Of a DNA stretch of 64,000 nucleotides, positions 1-9,615 are shown in pieces. The stretch comes from Coffea arabica (Eukaryota; Streptophyta; Magnoliopsida; Gentianales; Rubiaceae), in the NCBI RefSeq assembly GCF_036785885.1, contig NC_092312.1, forward strand, positions 38,419,239 to 38,483,238, written 5' to 3'. Both the position numbers and the translations under genes were made by a program. The first letter of the stretch is position 1. Each line of letters opens with the position of its first letter. The notes below the pieces were generated by a model. It was not told the origin of the DNA. It saw only the letters and a list, made by a program, of their open reading frames with translations, and ran no database searches.

Positions 1-3000
1 ACTGGAACGGCCAAGGGAAACGGATCCAAACCAAAAGTGCCAGCTAGGGTATATTGCTTAGAGCCCCACCAGGTCCCAGAGTCTTCCGAGGTGGTGGAAG
101 GTACGATCCCTATTTTCCACCGTTTTGCCAAAGTTTTAATTGATCCTGGTGCCACTCATTCGTTTGTTAACCCTGATTTCATGTGTGGCATCGATATAAA
201 ACCTGCTAGCTTACCATATGACCTAGAAGTTAGTACACCTACGGGGAATCAACGTTTGGTGACTAGTATGGTTTATAGGGATTGCGATGTATGGGTAGGT
301 GAAAGGAGATTTTTAGGGGACTTGATTAGCTTATCCATTAAGGGGTACGACGTGATTCTGGGTATGGACTGGTTAGCCAGATATAACGCCCAACTGGACT
401 GTAAAACGAAAATAGTTGAATTTCGCATTCCTGGCGAGGCAACCTTAAGGTTAGATATAAGGGGTAGGTTAGCCTCATCTGCTCTCATTTCGGGCATTCG
501 AGCTAGGAAATTGATAAGTAGAGGGGCGCAAGGATATTTGGCCTTTTTAATTAATACCCCTACGGATAAGTTAAAAGTGGAAGACGTGGCGATAGTGAGG
601 GAATTTCCGGATGTATTTCCTGACGAGTTAGTAGCCCTACCTCCGGAAAGAGAGATAGAATTCCGAATAGATCTTTTACCTGGAACCGCACCTATCTCCA
701 AAACCCCTTACCGAATGGCGCCTGCAGAACTTAAAGAGCTTAAGTTGCAATTACAAGACCTTTTGGAGCGGGGATTCATCCACGAGAGTGAGTCTCCTTG
801 GGGAGCTCCGGTCCTATTCGTGAAGAAAAAGGATGGAACTTTGAGGATGTGTATTGACTATAGGGGGCTGAACAACGTGACGATCAAGAATAAGTATCCA
901 CTGCCCCACATCGACGAGTTGTTTGACCAGCTGCAAGGAGCAGTGGTCTTCTCGAAGTTGGACCTCCGACAGGGATACTATCAGTTATTGATAAAGAAGG
1001 AGGACATTCCGAAAACTGCCTTCAACTCGAGATACGGGCATTACGAGTTCGCCGTTATGCCCTTTGGATTGACTAATGCTCCCGCCGCCTTCATGGACCT
1101 AATGCATAGGGTTTTTAAACCCTATCTAGACCGGTTTGTCGTGGTGTTCATTGACGACATTTTGGTCTACTCTAAGTCACGTGAGGAGCATGAGGAACAT
1201 TTGAGAGTGGTGTTGCAGACCTTGAGGGAACATCAGCTATACGCCAAGTTTAGCAAATGCGAGTTCTGGTTGGAGAAAGTGGCATTTCTAGGGCACGTGA
1301 TCTCTCATGAAGGTATTTCGGTGGACCCGGCGAAGGTTGAGGCCGTGACAAATTGGAAGAGGCCAGAAACCCCCACGGAAATTCGTAGCTTTCTAGGGCT
1401 AGCTGGGTACTACCGAAGGTTCATTAAGGATTTTTCCAAACTGGCAGGACCTCTAACTGACTTGACAAAGAAACATGGCCAGTTTATCTGGAACGGCCGA
1501 TGCGAAACGAATTTTCAGGAATTAAAGAAAAGATTGACCATGGCTCCAGTACTGGTCTTGCCAAATGGAGTGGACGGGTTTGCAGTATATGCAGACGCGT
1601 CGCGAGAAGGATTGGGATGTGTTTTGATGCAGAACCGGAATGTGATTGCTTTTGCCTCTAGGAAATTGAAGCTTCACGAGCAGAACTATCCGACTCATGA
1701 CCTGGAACTAGCTGCAGTTGTGTTTGCACTGAAAAAGTGGAGGCATTACCTATATGGGGTGACCTTCGAAGTGTTTTCGGATCACAAAAGCCTTAGATAT
1801 CTTTTCTCCCAGAAGGAACTGAACATGAGGCAACGGCGATGGATGGAATTCCTGGAGGATTACGACTGTACGATCAATTACCATCCGGGAAAGGCGAATG
1901 TGGTAGCAGATGCCTTGAGTCGCCAGGTGCAAGTGGCAGGGCTAATGATTAAGGAGTGGGATCTACTAGAATCCGTGTGCGAGTGGAAACCCTGTCTTGG
2001 GAGTCATAAGGTGATATTTAGCAATGTCAGGGTGACCTCCACTCTACTGGAACGTATAAAAGAGGCGCAAGGTGAGGATGTGATGGTACGGAAGTGGAGA
2101 GAGAAAGTAGAAAAGGGAGAAACTACGGACTTCAATTTGAGTCCTGAAGGTATTTTGAAGTACCGAAACCGAATGGTGGTACCAAAGGACGAGTCATTGA
2201 AAGCAGAAATTCTGGAGGAAGCTCATAGGTCCAAGTATACAATCCATCCGGGTAGCAGTAAGATGTATCAAGACCTAAAAGGAATTTATTGGTGGGACAA
2301 CATGAAGAAGGAAATCGCGCTGTACGTGCAGAAATGTCTCATTTGCCAGCAAGTGAAGGCAGAGCATCAAAAACCATCGGGTTTGTTACAACCCTTGGAG
2401 ATACCCGAGTGGAAGTGGGAAAACATCACCATGGACTTCGTTTCAGGTTTACCAAGGACGCAAAGAGGACATGATGCCGTTTGGGTGATCGTTGATCGAT
2501 TAACCAAGTCGGCCCATTTCTTACCGGTGAACATGAAGTATTCAATGGACAAATTGACCCGATTGTACATGGATGAAATTGTAAGGTTACACGGCGTGCC
2601 GGTGAGCATTGTCTCAGATCGGGATCCACGGTTCGTATCCCGGTTTTGGCAGAAGTTCCAAGAAACCCTGGGGACGAAACTCAATTTGAGCACTACTTAT
2701 CATCCCCAGACGGATGGCCAGTCGGAACGGACGATTCAGACGCTAGAAGACATGCTACGAACCTGTATTCTGGACTTTGGAGGCAACTGGGGTCAGCACA
2801 TGACCTTAGTAGAGTTCGCGTACAACAATAGCTTCCATTCGTCAATTCAAATGGCTCCGTACGAAGCTCTCTACGGACGCAAGTGCCGCTCACCGATTTA
2901 CTGGGACGAAGTTGGTGAAAAGAAAGCCCTAGACCCGACAACTATTCCGTGGATGGAAGAGGCTCACGAGAAGGTCAAGTTGATAAGGCAACGGCTTCAA

Positions 3001-3099
3001 ACCGCCCAGAGTCGCCAAAAGAGCTACGCGGATAACCGAAGGAAGGATTTGGAATTTGAAGTTGGAGATCAAGTATTTCTTAAGATCACACCCTTATGA
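1..3099 (+). CDS. Tekay-type gag-pol polyprotein, protease to integrase (5'-partial, ends at an in-frame TGA)
   Basis: The frame is open from base 1; the GTG at 37 is not a real start because the polyprotein continues from upstream. Counting from 37, an aspartic protease lies near residues 33-45 with DPGAT in place of the usual DSGAT, as is common in this lineage. Reverse transcriptase spans about 215-430 with the active-site motif FIDDIL near 371. RNase H starts near 515 with YADAS. Integrase has an HHCC zinc motif near 730-775 and the DDE core at MDF (about 799), SDRDPRF (about 861) and GQSER (about 896). The frame stops at TGA 3097-3099 just before the chromodomain tail and resumes in the same frame, so this is a point nonsense rather than a frameshift. 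The product copies and integrates the element; it is not a host function. Confidence 0.9.
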   Translation, partial: TGTAKGNGSKPKVPARVYCLEPHQVPESSEVVEGTIPIFHRFAKVLIDPGATHSFVNPDFMCGIDIKPASLPYDLEVSTPTGNQRLVTSMVYRDCDVWVGERRFLGDLISLSIKGYDVILGMDWLARYNAQLDCKTKIVEFRIPGEATLRLDIRGRLASSALISGIRARKLISRGAQGYLAFLINTPTDKLKVEDVAIVREFPDVFPDELVALPPEREIEFRIDLLPGTAPISKTPYRMAPAELKELKLQLQDLLERGFIHESESPWGAPVLFVKKKDGTLRMCIDYRGLNNVTIKNKYPLPHIDELFDQLQGAVVFSKLDLRQGYYQLLIKKEDIPKTAFNSRYGHYEFAVMPFGLTNAPAAFMDLMHRVFKPYLDRFVVVFIDDILVYSKSREEHEEHLRVVLQTLREHQLYAKFSKCEFWLEKVAFLGHVISHEGISVDPAKVEAVTNWKRPETPTEIRSFLGLAGYYRRFIKDFSKLAGPLTDLTKKHGQFIWNGRCETNFQELKKRLTMAPVLVLPNGVDGFAVYADASREGLGCVLMQNRNVIAFASRKLKLHEQNYPTHDLELAAVVFALKKWRHYLYGVTFEVFSDHKSLRYLFSQKELNMRQRRWMEFLEDYDCTINYHPGKANVVADALSRQVQVAGLMIKEWDLLESVCEWKPCLGSHKVIFSNVRVTSTLLERIKEAQGEDVMVRKWREKVEKGETTDFNLSPEGILKYRNRMVVPKDESLKAEILEEAHRSKYTIHPGSSKMYQDLKGIYWWDNMKKEIALYVQKCLICQQVKAEHQKPSGLLQPLEIPEWKWENITMDFVSGLPRTQRGHDAVWVIVDRLTKSAHFLPVNMKYSMDKLTRLYMDEIVRLHGVPVSIVSDRDPRFVSRFWQKFQETLGTKLNLSTTYHPQTDGQSERTIQTLEDMLRTCILDFGGNWGQHMTLVEFAYNNSFHSSIQMAPYEALYGRKCRSPIYWDEVGEKKALDPTTIPWMEEAHEKVKLIRQRLQTAQSRQKSYADNRRKDLEFEVGDQVFLKITPL

Positions 3100-3480
3100 A
3101 GTCTTACAACGGGTAAAGGAAAGAAACTTCAACCACGGTACGTCGGACCCTACAAAATCCTTCAGAGGGTTGGAGCGGTCGCGTATCGATTGGAACTGCC
3201 ATCCAGTCTATCTCGAATCCACGATGTATTTCACGTCTCGATGCTAAAGAAGTACCATCCTGACCCATCTCATGTTTTACAACCGGAGGATATCGAAGTA
3301 GATGAATCACTGGCCTACGAAGAGAAACCGGTTCAAGTACTCGATCGAAAAGTCAAAGAGCTCAGAAACAAGAAGATTCCGCTAGTGAAAGTGCTATGGA
3401 GAAACCACGGAGTGGAGGAAGCTACTTGGGAGATGGAAGAGGAAATGCGAAAGAAATACCCAAACCTTTTCGGGAATTAA
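3100..3480 (+). pseudogene. C-terminal integrase tail and chromodomain of the Tekay polyprotein, cut off by TGA
   Basis: This is the direct in-frame continuation of the upstream frame. It shows the integrase C-terminal signature (RIHDVFHVSMLKKYHPDP) followed by a chromodomain ending with VLWRNHGVEEATWE, the aromatic-rich core expected of chromoviral integrases that target heterochromatin. It ends at a TAA at 3478-3480, about 30 bp before the polypurine tract. Because the TGA lies upstream, the chromodomain would be lost from the translated polyprotein unless the stop is read through. The first internal ATG (3241) is not a credible independent start. Confidence 0.85.
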
Positions 3481-3510
3481 GGTGAGAAATTTCGAGGACG
3501 AAATTCTTTT

Positions 3511-3523
3511 AAGGGGGGGAGAG
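3511..3523 (+). other. Polypurine tract of the Tekay element
   Basis: A purine run (AAGGGGGGGAGAG) directly abuts the TGTGAG start of the 3' LTR, the expected position of the plus-strand primer. Confidence 0.85.
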
Positions 3524-6290
3524 TGTGAGAGCCCGTAAAACCCTAATTATTTTCCTAGGGTTTATTCCCCTTTAATTGCATAATTTTGCATTTTCTGGCT
3601 TAGAAATATTTTCTGAGAGGATTTTATGAGCAATTATAGTTTTAAGATGATTTTTCTAGCATTGGCGAGTTTTTAGAAAATTAAGGATAAATAATGGACG
3701 TGGGACCCACTAGTGCGAAAAGTTCGGAAAAATTCGGCCAATAAGGTTAAGTTTCGGATACTGTTTAAAATTTATCGGGTGTTAAGAGATAAGTAGTGTG
3801 TGTGAAGTGATTGATGTGAGAGAGAAAAGAAATGATAAGATTGCATTTAATGTAGTGCCACTTGTCACCATGTCATTAGTCTTACTTTAAGAGTTACTAT
3901 TCACCTTTTGACATTTTTTGACTTTTGACCCAAATAAGTAAATATCTTCAAAAAAATTCACCAAAAATTCTCTCATTTTCTTCCTCCATGGCCGGCCCTC
4001 CCTAAGCAAGAAGAAAGACAAAACTCTTCAATATTCTAGCCAACTCCAAGCTCAAATCAACTAAACCACTTGCTTAACTTAGTTTTTACTCCATAAATTT
4101 CTTCCTTCTAGTGCTAGCAAGTTGTTTGGTGAACTTTGTTTGAAGAGCAAAGGTGTCCTACATCCCTCTCTCTCTTGATCTCTTGGTAAGTGTTGCTTGA
4201 ACACCCTACTACCTTCAATAATGGTTACATGATGCTTAGAAGTGGCTTAAGTGGTTGAAAATGTGGTTTATCTCTTGGTTTGGCTTGTTATGGTGAAGTT
4301 TTTATTTTATTGGGAATTTTTCTGGTTTAATATGATCTTGATGTTGGGGGCTTGTATGATGAATTGTAATGGTTGGAAATGGCTCTAGTGGATGTCAAAT
4401 GTGGTTAAATGCAACTAATTTTGGATTTGGGTGGAAAATTGGAAAGTTAGGGTTCTTGAAGCCCCAATTCTGTCCGGTTTTAGATCACTGTGTTAGAGGC
4501 CGAATTTGACTTTGCTCAAAACATGAAAGTTGTAGGTATTGATGAGATTGATGTGCCTGTAAAATTTCAGGTCATTTGGATTAATGTAGAATGAGTTATG
4601 ACGAAATTACTGTAGCTGTTCTGCTTTGAGCAGAATGCGAAAACTGCGATAGTAATTGGCCATTTTGACTGGAATTGGTTTGGATTTTGGAGTTGGTGTC
4701 TTCTGATGAAATGTAGCTGAGTGTCTTAGCTAACATATGCCTTTGGAATTTCGGCATTTGGACTTGTAAGGACTGAGATATACCGATTACAGTTTTTTGT
4801 GTTTTGCGAACCTGTTTTAGGAATTCTGGGCTAGTATTTGGCATATTTGACCTAGTTGTGTTACGAACTGGATTGAGTGGTCTTCTACATTATTGTAGCC
4901 CTGTTTCATAGCTTCGAAACGGTGGGTCTTACACCCCCAACCGATATTTGTAGTGAGAGTTGTACCATTACCGCATAATGAGTGTAAAACAGTTTTCTAT
5001 TTGGGGCCAAGACTAAGGCCATTTTCTAATTTCTGGTTTGCTATTATGCCCATTTATGCATATGAAACCCTATTAGGGTTGTGAATTGGTGTTGTTTATG
5101 GCTCGGCATGGAGTCTTATTGTATGTGTTGCATGATTCTAGGGCGTGAAGGTAGTGCACAACGGCTTGGTGATCGTGGTACATGAAATACCACTTACTTG
5201 CTTGGTGAGTATACCACTCACTAAATTGTTACTATGTGGCTTTGTTAAATGTTATGTGATGCCTTGATGGCTTATTCGAATATTGAAATTGATTAAGGTG
5301 AGGGTGTACTTGACCGCCCTCACCTCTTTTGATATTGTCACTGAATGGCTACCATTTTATTGCATTACTGAACTTGATATATTGGTTGGTGAATTCCATT
5401 TCATGGAACTGAATTGATGTCGTTTGGACGATGTCCAACGGCCTTGCTGCATTACTGAGCTCAACCCCGTTTGGTAGTCAATTGGATCGAGCCGGCGAGG
5501 GCTTGGTCGTGAAGATTGAATCGCCACGGGGACTGTACTGGGGAACCTTGTGGTAATGAGACCCTTGGTTCCGGTAAACTCGAGTATTACCAAAATATTA
5601 CTGAATGGAGTGCGGGCCCGGTTGGGGTATGTTGGGTGGAAGGAATGGAAGTAAAGAGTTGTCTACGGTTTGGTATTTTAACATTGACGGAGAGTCAATG
5701 AGATTGGTTCAAGATTGCAAGCGTGGAAATGGGCTCTTGAGAGCCGACCGTATCCTTTTACCGTTTTGCTTCATTGCTTAATTGTGCACTTTAAATGAAG
5801 GTTCATTCTTATATGACTTTGATTGCTTATTGGGTGGTATACCACTGGGCTTTAGCTCATTCCGTGTTATTTGTTTTCCTTACAGGGATATAATTGCTTT
5901 TGAAAATGGACTGGATAGTCAATTGCCATACTGAGCTTGTAAATGTCTTTTGTATAGCTCTTGAAGTGAAACCCTAATGTATAACGGGTTCATTTCCTTT
6001 TGATAGGCAAATCGAATGTGTACTCCTTAATAAATAGTTTTGGCATGCCATTATGGTTGTAAATGTGGATTTCCATTGTATATATATATGCTTGGCTATG
6101 GTTTAGATAAATTTCGGCTTCCGGTTTTTCTTTCGTTTTATTTTATTTCGTGTTTTGACTTGTTTGCGCGCGATGCTATGTTCCGGAACATTTTAGATTG
6201 ACGTAAACCGTACCGTTAGTCCTGGCGAGAGCTGGGCAGGCAGTCCGCTAACCCCTTTGGTTCGCCTTAGGGGAAGGTGGGGCTGTCACA
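3524..6290 (+). repeat. 3' LTR of the Tekay-type element (2767 bp)
   Basis: The LTR starts TGTGAGAGCCCG immediately after the polypurine tract and ends GGTGGGGCTGTCACA. Its terminal and internal segments resemble the solo LTR at 56824-60005 (shared TGTGAG...GTAAAA start, 'cgagccggc' segment, and end GGTGGGG-TCACA), so the two are related but distinct families. ORFs predicted inside are short and on both strands; none is supported as coding. Confidence 0.9.
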
Positions 6291-6291
6291 A

Positions 6292-9200
6292 CATGCATCC
6301 GAATTATTTTACTTTTTACTAACTCCTGTTTTTTTTTTCTTTTATTTTTTCTTCTTTTTTTTCGAACCACAAGGACCACATTATTACGCCACCGCTGAAC
6401 CATTCACCCTAGATACCGCCGTTCAAGGGAAAACTGAAGTTGGGGGGTCGTCCGTGCCCGTGGACAAGAATTTACTAAAGAGATTGGATCGGTTCGAGGA
6501 GTTTATAAGGAAAAGCCAAGGTGTGAGCAAACAAGGAGGTTTGGACTACAACGAGCTGTGCCTGTTTCCGGATATGCAGTTGCCGGTGGGTTTCAAAGCA
6601 CCCAAATTTACCAAGTACGACGGAACGGGGAATCCCAAAACCCACCTTCGGATATTTGCAAACAAGCTGGGAAGACCAATAGACGATGAGAATCTGCCAG
6701 TACGCTTATTTCCCGAGAGTTTAGAAGGCGACGCGTTGGATTGGTATTCCACTTTGAAGCCTGAAGATATGAAATCTTGGATGGATTTATCGACTGCTTT
6801 TGTGAGGCAGTATGAATATAATTGTGAGCTCGCTCCGACGAGGACCACATTGGAGGGGACCAAGAGGAAGCCATCGGAGGACCATAAGACATATGCGAAG
6901 AGATGGAGGAAATTGGCCGCCAAAGTGGAGCCGCCTATGACTGAAAATGAGATTGTTCGCACGTTTATTAAAGCTCATGACCCACCCTACTTTGAAGAGA
7001 TTTTCCGTATGACTGGGTGTTCCTTTGCTGAAATTGTTAACAAATTGGAAGAGTATGACGAGTTTATAAGGGCAGGCAAGATTGTTAATGTTTCAGCTTT
7101 AAAGTCACAGTTGGAAGCTATGCAGAGTCAGAGTGGCAGTAGTAAAAAGGCTCAATTTAAGAAGAAAGATGAGGAAGCCTCTTTTGTCTGGGACCAGGGT
7201 TTTTCTTCTCGGCCTAGATACCAACAAAATCCCACCTACTCACCTTGTTACTTATATCAACCACACCCACGCCCTGTTTACAATACCACTATCAACCACC
7301 CCCGTCCTCGACCAAATTATCCAAACACACCATCGACGCCATTTCATGTTTCCCCACCAAACTTGCAAATTAGACCTCGCCCTCCTTTTAACCCAAGACC
7401 TATTCCATCTCCTAACCCAAGTTACCAGTACCAACAAACTCGTGACACCCAAAATCCAACTCCATACCGAACCTTTACCAATCTAGGTCGACCTGTTGAC
7501 CAGTTATATGAGCAATTAAAAGCTGCTGGGAAGATTGGTACGGTACCCCCTAAGACCTATCCCAGGGGATTTCCCCCTGGTTATGATCCTCAATCGTTTT
7601 GCGCTTATCATTCGGGATCCCCTGGACATCCGACGGCCAATTGCTGGGCACTTAAGCATAAAATTCAAGATATGATTGATGCTGGAGACATAATTCTGAA
7701 AAGGAAAGATGAACAAGGGCCAAGTGTTAGCAACAATCCTTTTCCTCAGCACAAGGATACTGTGGGGACTATCACCATAGAGGAAGGGATTGAGGACCCT
7801 ACACAGTACATTGTAGACGAGGCCGAGATCATGGGGGTCATTGGAGAACCGTTTATATTGGAGGAGGAAGCCTATAAAGTTGAAGAGAATACTGATCCTT
7901 TTATTTTGGAAATGATACCCTTCGAATGTGAGCCTTCGGAACTCGTGGTACTTGAATTGCCTGAGCAAACTCCTGTTCTTAATTTACAAGAGGTCCCGTG
8001 GAATTATAGCGAACCTACACTGTTAATTGGAGAGAAGAAGGTGCCTAAGAAGGAAGTGGATGCCATCACTAGATCAGGGAGAATCATAGGGGAGCCTGCA
8101 GTTGATGAGTCCTCAAAAGCAAAAGAAGGTGCTACACCAACGAAACCCATAGTGACGGATGAAGAGGCTTTTAATTTCCTTAAGATGTTAAAGAAGAGTG
8201 AGTATAAGGTAGTCGAGCAATTGAACAAGATGCCCGCTCAAATTTCCATGTTAAATCTGCTCTTAACCTCGGAACTTCACCGAGAGGCCCTGGTCAAGGT
8301 CTTAACTGAGGCTCAAGTGCCTAAAAATATTCCAATTGACAAATTCGCCAATGTAGTTGAACATGTTTTGGCTTCCAGTCGGATTTCTTTTTCTGATGAA
8401 GATCTAACTGCCGAGGGGATTGGACACAACAAAGCTTTGTATATCTCAGTCCGCTGTAACGGGAAACTCTTGCCAAAGGTTCTGATAGACAATGGCTCCG
8501 CTCTCAATATCTGCCCTTGGGATACTTTGGTTAAGTTAGGATTTCAAGAGACTAAATTGCGGCCGTCAACCACTGTGGTGAGAGGATTTGATGGCGCAAA
8601 AAGTGAACCAATGGGGGAAGTGGATTTAGTGATCGAAATCGGACCTGCCCAGTTTCAGGTCATGTGCCAAGTCATGAATTTTTCAAGTGTTTATAACATT
8701 CTCCTTGGACGGCCTTGGATTCACACCTCGGGCGCTATACCCTCTTCACTTCATCAGTTGCTAAGGTTTGTGGTGAATGATCAATTGATCACAGTTTTTG
8801 CAGAGGATGATTGCACAATGATTGTTAACTCTGGACCAAATGAGGAGGATAGTAAAACATCTCTGCTTTCTTCTCATCATGTGGCTGACATTGTTTCCGT
8901 AGGATGGATATCTAAGGAGAAGCCCGTGGCGGAAATGAATCTGCCAGAAGCTAGTGTTATGATGGCTAAAGAGATGATTCGAGGAAGATATGAGATGGGC
9001 AAGGGCCTCGGGCGCAACCTGCAGGGAGTTTTGGAGCCAATAGAACTTCAAGGAAAGAAGGATACTTTCGGATTAGGGTTTCAACCTACTGCCAGGGATA
9101 AAAAAGAAATGATGAATCGTAAAAAGGCGGAGAAGGAAGGAAGGCAGCTTATCATGAATATCCCACCATTGTATTGTACTTTTCCTTACCCATCAGAGGT

Positions 9201-9375
9201 GATCAAATCTGAAGTAGACCCGATCGAGGAAGTGGAGGTTGGGTTATCTGAGCTATTTGTGGGGGTTATTTCTGAAAGGGAGCCGTTGGAGGACCCAGGA
9301 TTTCCAGAGGTGCCTATTGAAGCAATGAAGAACTGGACCCGTGATCCTCTTCCCTCCTGCAGGGAATTTCGGTAA
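6292..9375 (+). CDS. Ogre-type gag-protease (exon 1 of gag-pol; 5' end interrupted by the Tekay element)
   Basis: The frame is already open in the Tekay LTR, so the true start is unknown and probably lies upstream of that insertion. Numbering from 6277, a retrotransposon gag domain lies near residues 100-230 (DALDWYSTL motif near 150), then a proline-rich stretch (about 310-400), then a Cys/His knuckle (CAYHSGSPGHPTANCW) near 442. The aspartic protease has VLIDNGSALN near 735 and ILLGRPWIH near 808. It is followed by a G-patch-like segment (MGKGLGRNLQG, about 905), typical of Tat-lineage proteases. The frame ends at TAA 9373-9375, which falls inside the putative intron. The first about 30 translated residues, rich in Phe, come from a pyrimidine tract and are unlikely to be protein. 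Confidence 0.85.
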   Translation, partial: HASELFYFLLTPVFFFFYFFFFFFEPQGPHYYATAEPFTLDTAVQGKTEVGGSSVPVDKNLLKRLDRFEEFIRKSQGVSKQGGLDYNELCLFPDMQLPVGFKAPKFTKYDGTGNPKTHLRIFANKLGRPIDDENLPVRLFPESLEGDALDWYSTLKPEDMKSWMDLSTAFVRQYEYNCELAPTRTTLEGTKRKPSEDHKTYAKRWRKLAAKVEPPMTENEIVRTFIKAHDPPYFEEIFRMTGCSFAEIVNKLEEYDEFIRAGKIVNVSALKSQLEAMQSQSGSSKKAQFKKKDEEASFVWDQGFSSRPRYQQNPTYSPCYLYQPHPRPVYNTTINHPRPRPNYPNTPSTPFHVSPPNLQIRPRPPFNPRPIPSPNPSYQYQQTRDTQNPTPYRTFTNLGRPVDQLYEQLKAAGKIGTVPPKTYPRGFPPGYDPQSFCAYHSGSPGHPTANCWALKHKIQDMIDAGDIILKRKDEQGPSVSNNPFPQHKDTVGTITIEEGIEDPTQYIVDEAEIMGVIGEPFILEEEAYKVEENTDPFILEMIPFECEPSELVVLELPEQTPVLNLQEVPWNYSEPTLLIGEKKVPKKEVDAITRSGRIIGEPAVDESSKAKEGATPTKPIVTDEEAFNFLKMLKKSEYKVVEQLNKMPAQISMLNLLLTSELHREALVKVLTEAQVPKNIPIDKFANVVEHVLASSRISFSDEDLTAEGIGHNKALYISVRCNGKLLPKVLIDNGSALNICPWDTLVKLGFQETKLRPSTTVVRGFDGAKSEPMGEVDLVIEIGPAQFQVMCQVMNFSSVYNILLGRPWIHTSGAIPSSLHQLLRFVVNDQLITVFAEDDCTMIVNSGPNEEDSKTSLLSSHHVADIVSVGWISKEKPVAEMNLPEASVMMAKEMIRGRYEMGKGLGRNLQGVLEPIELQGKKDTFGLGFQPTARDKKEMMNRKKAEKEGRQLIMNIPPLYCTFPYPSEVIKSEVDPIEEVEVGLSELFVGVISEREPLEDPGFPEVPIEAMKNWTRDPLPSCREFR

Positions 9376-9615
9376 ATTAGGGGATTGCCTTTGGTCGACA
9401 TGAGACAAATCGTTTATACTACTTATCTTTTGTCTTTCAAGTTTGTAAATAGTTTTCAATCAAATGCTTTCCAATGCAAGTCTTGCGTTAATTTTCTTGT
9501 TAAGTAGCATGTCATGATGTTATCCTTTACTTTGAATTTCAATGAAATGCACAGTGTTTATGGCCCAAATGGATTTGACTTACTTCCTATTGTACTCATT
9601 TCATTTTTTTTTCAG
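9372..9615 (+). other. Putative Ogre-type intron between protease and reverse transcriptase
   Basis: A GTAAAT donor at 9372 overlaps the gag-pro stop codon, and a long T-rich tract ending TTTCAG stops at 9615. Removing these 244 bp joins the split codon CG|A and makes gag-pro continuous with pol. Ogre elements are known to have an intron exactly here, controlling the Gag:Pol ratio. No splice product can be seen from DNA alone. Confidence 0.75.

Larger units (their letters stand above)
1..6290 (+). mobile_element. Ty3/gypsy Tekay-type chromovirus, 3' part (5' LTR and gag outside window)
   Basis: The order protease, RT, RNase H, integrase and chromodomain is that of plant chromoviruses, and the LTR termini (TGTGAGAGCC at 3524, GGGGCTGTCACA ending at 6290) are of the Del/Tekay kind. 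Gag and the 5' LTR lie left of base 1. The base after the 3' LTR starts Ogre gag leader sequence, so this element is inserted into the next one; the five bases ACATG (6291-6295) would be one half of the target-site duplication, whose partner is outside the window. A single nonsense codon is the only coding lesion visible, so the insertion appears fairly young. Confidence 0.9.
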
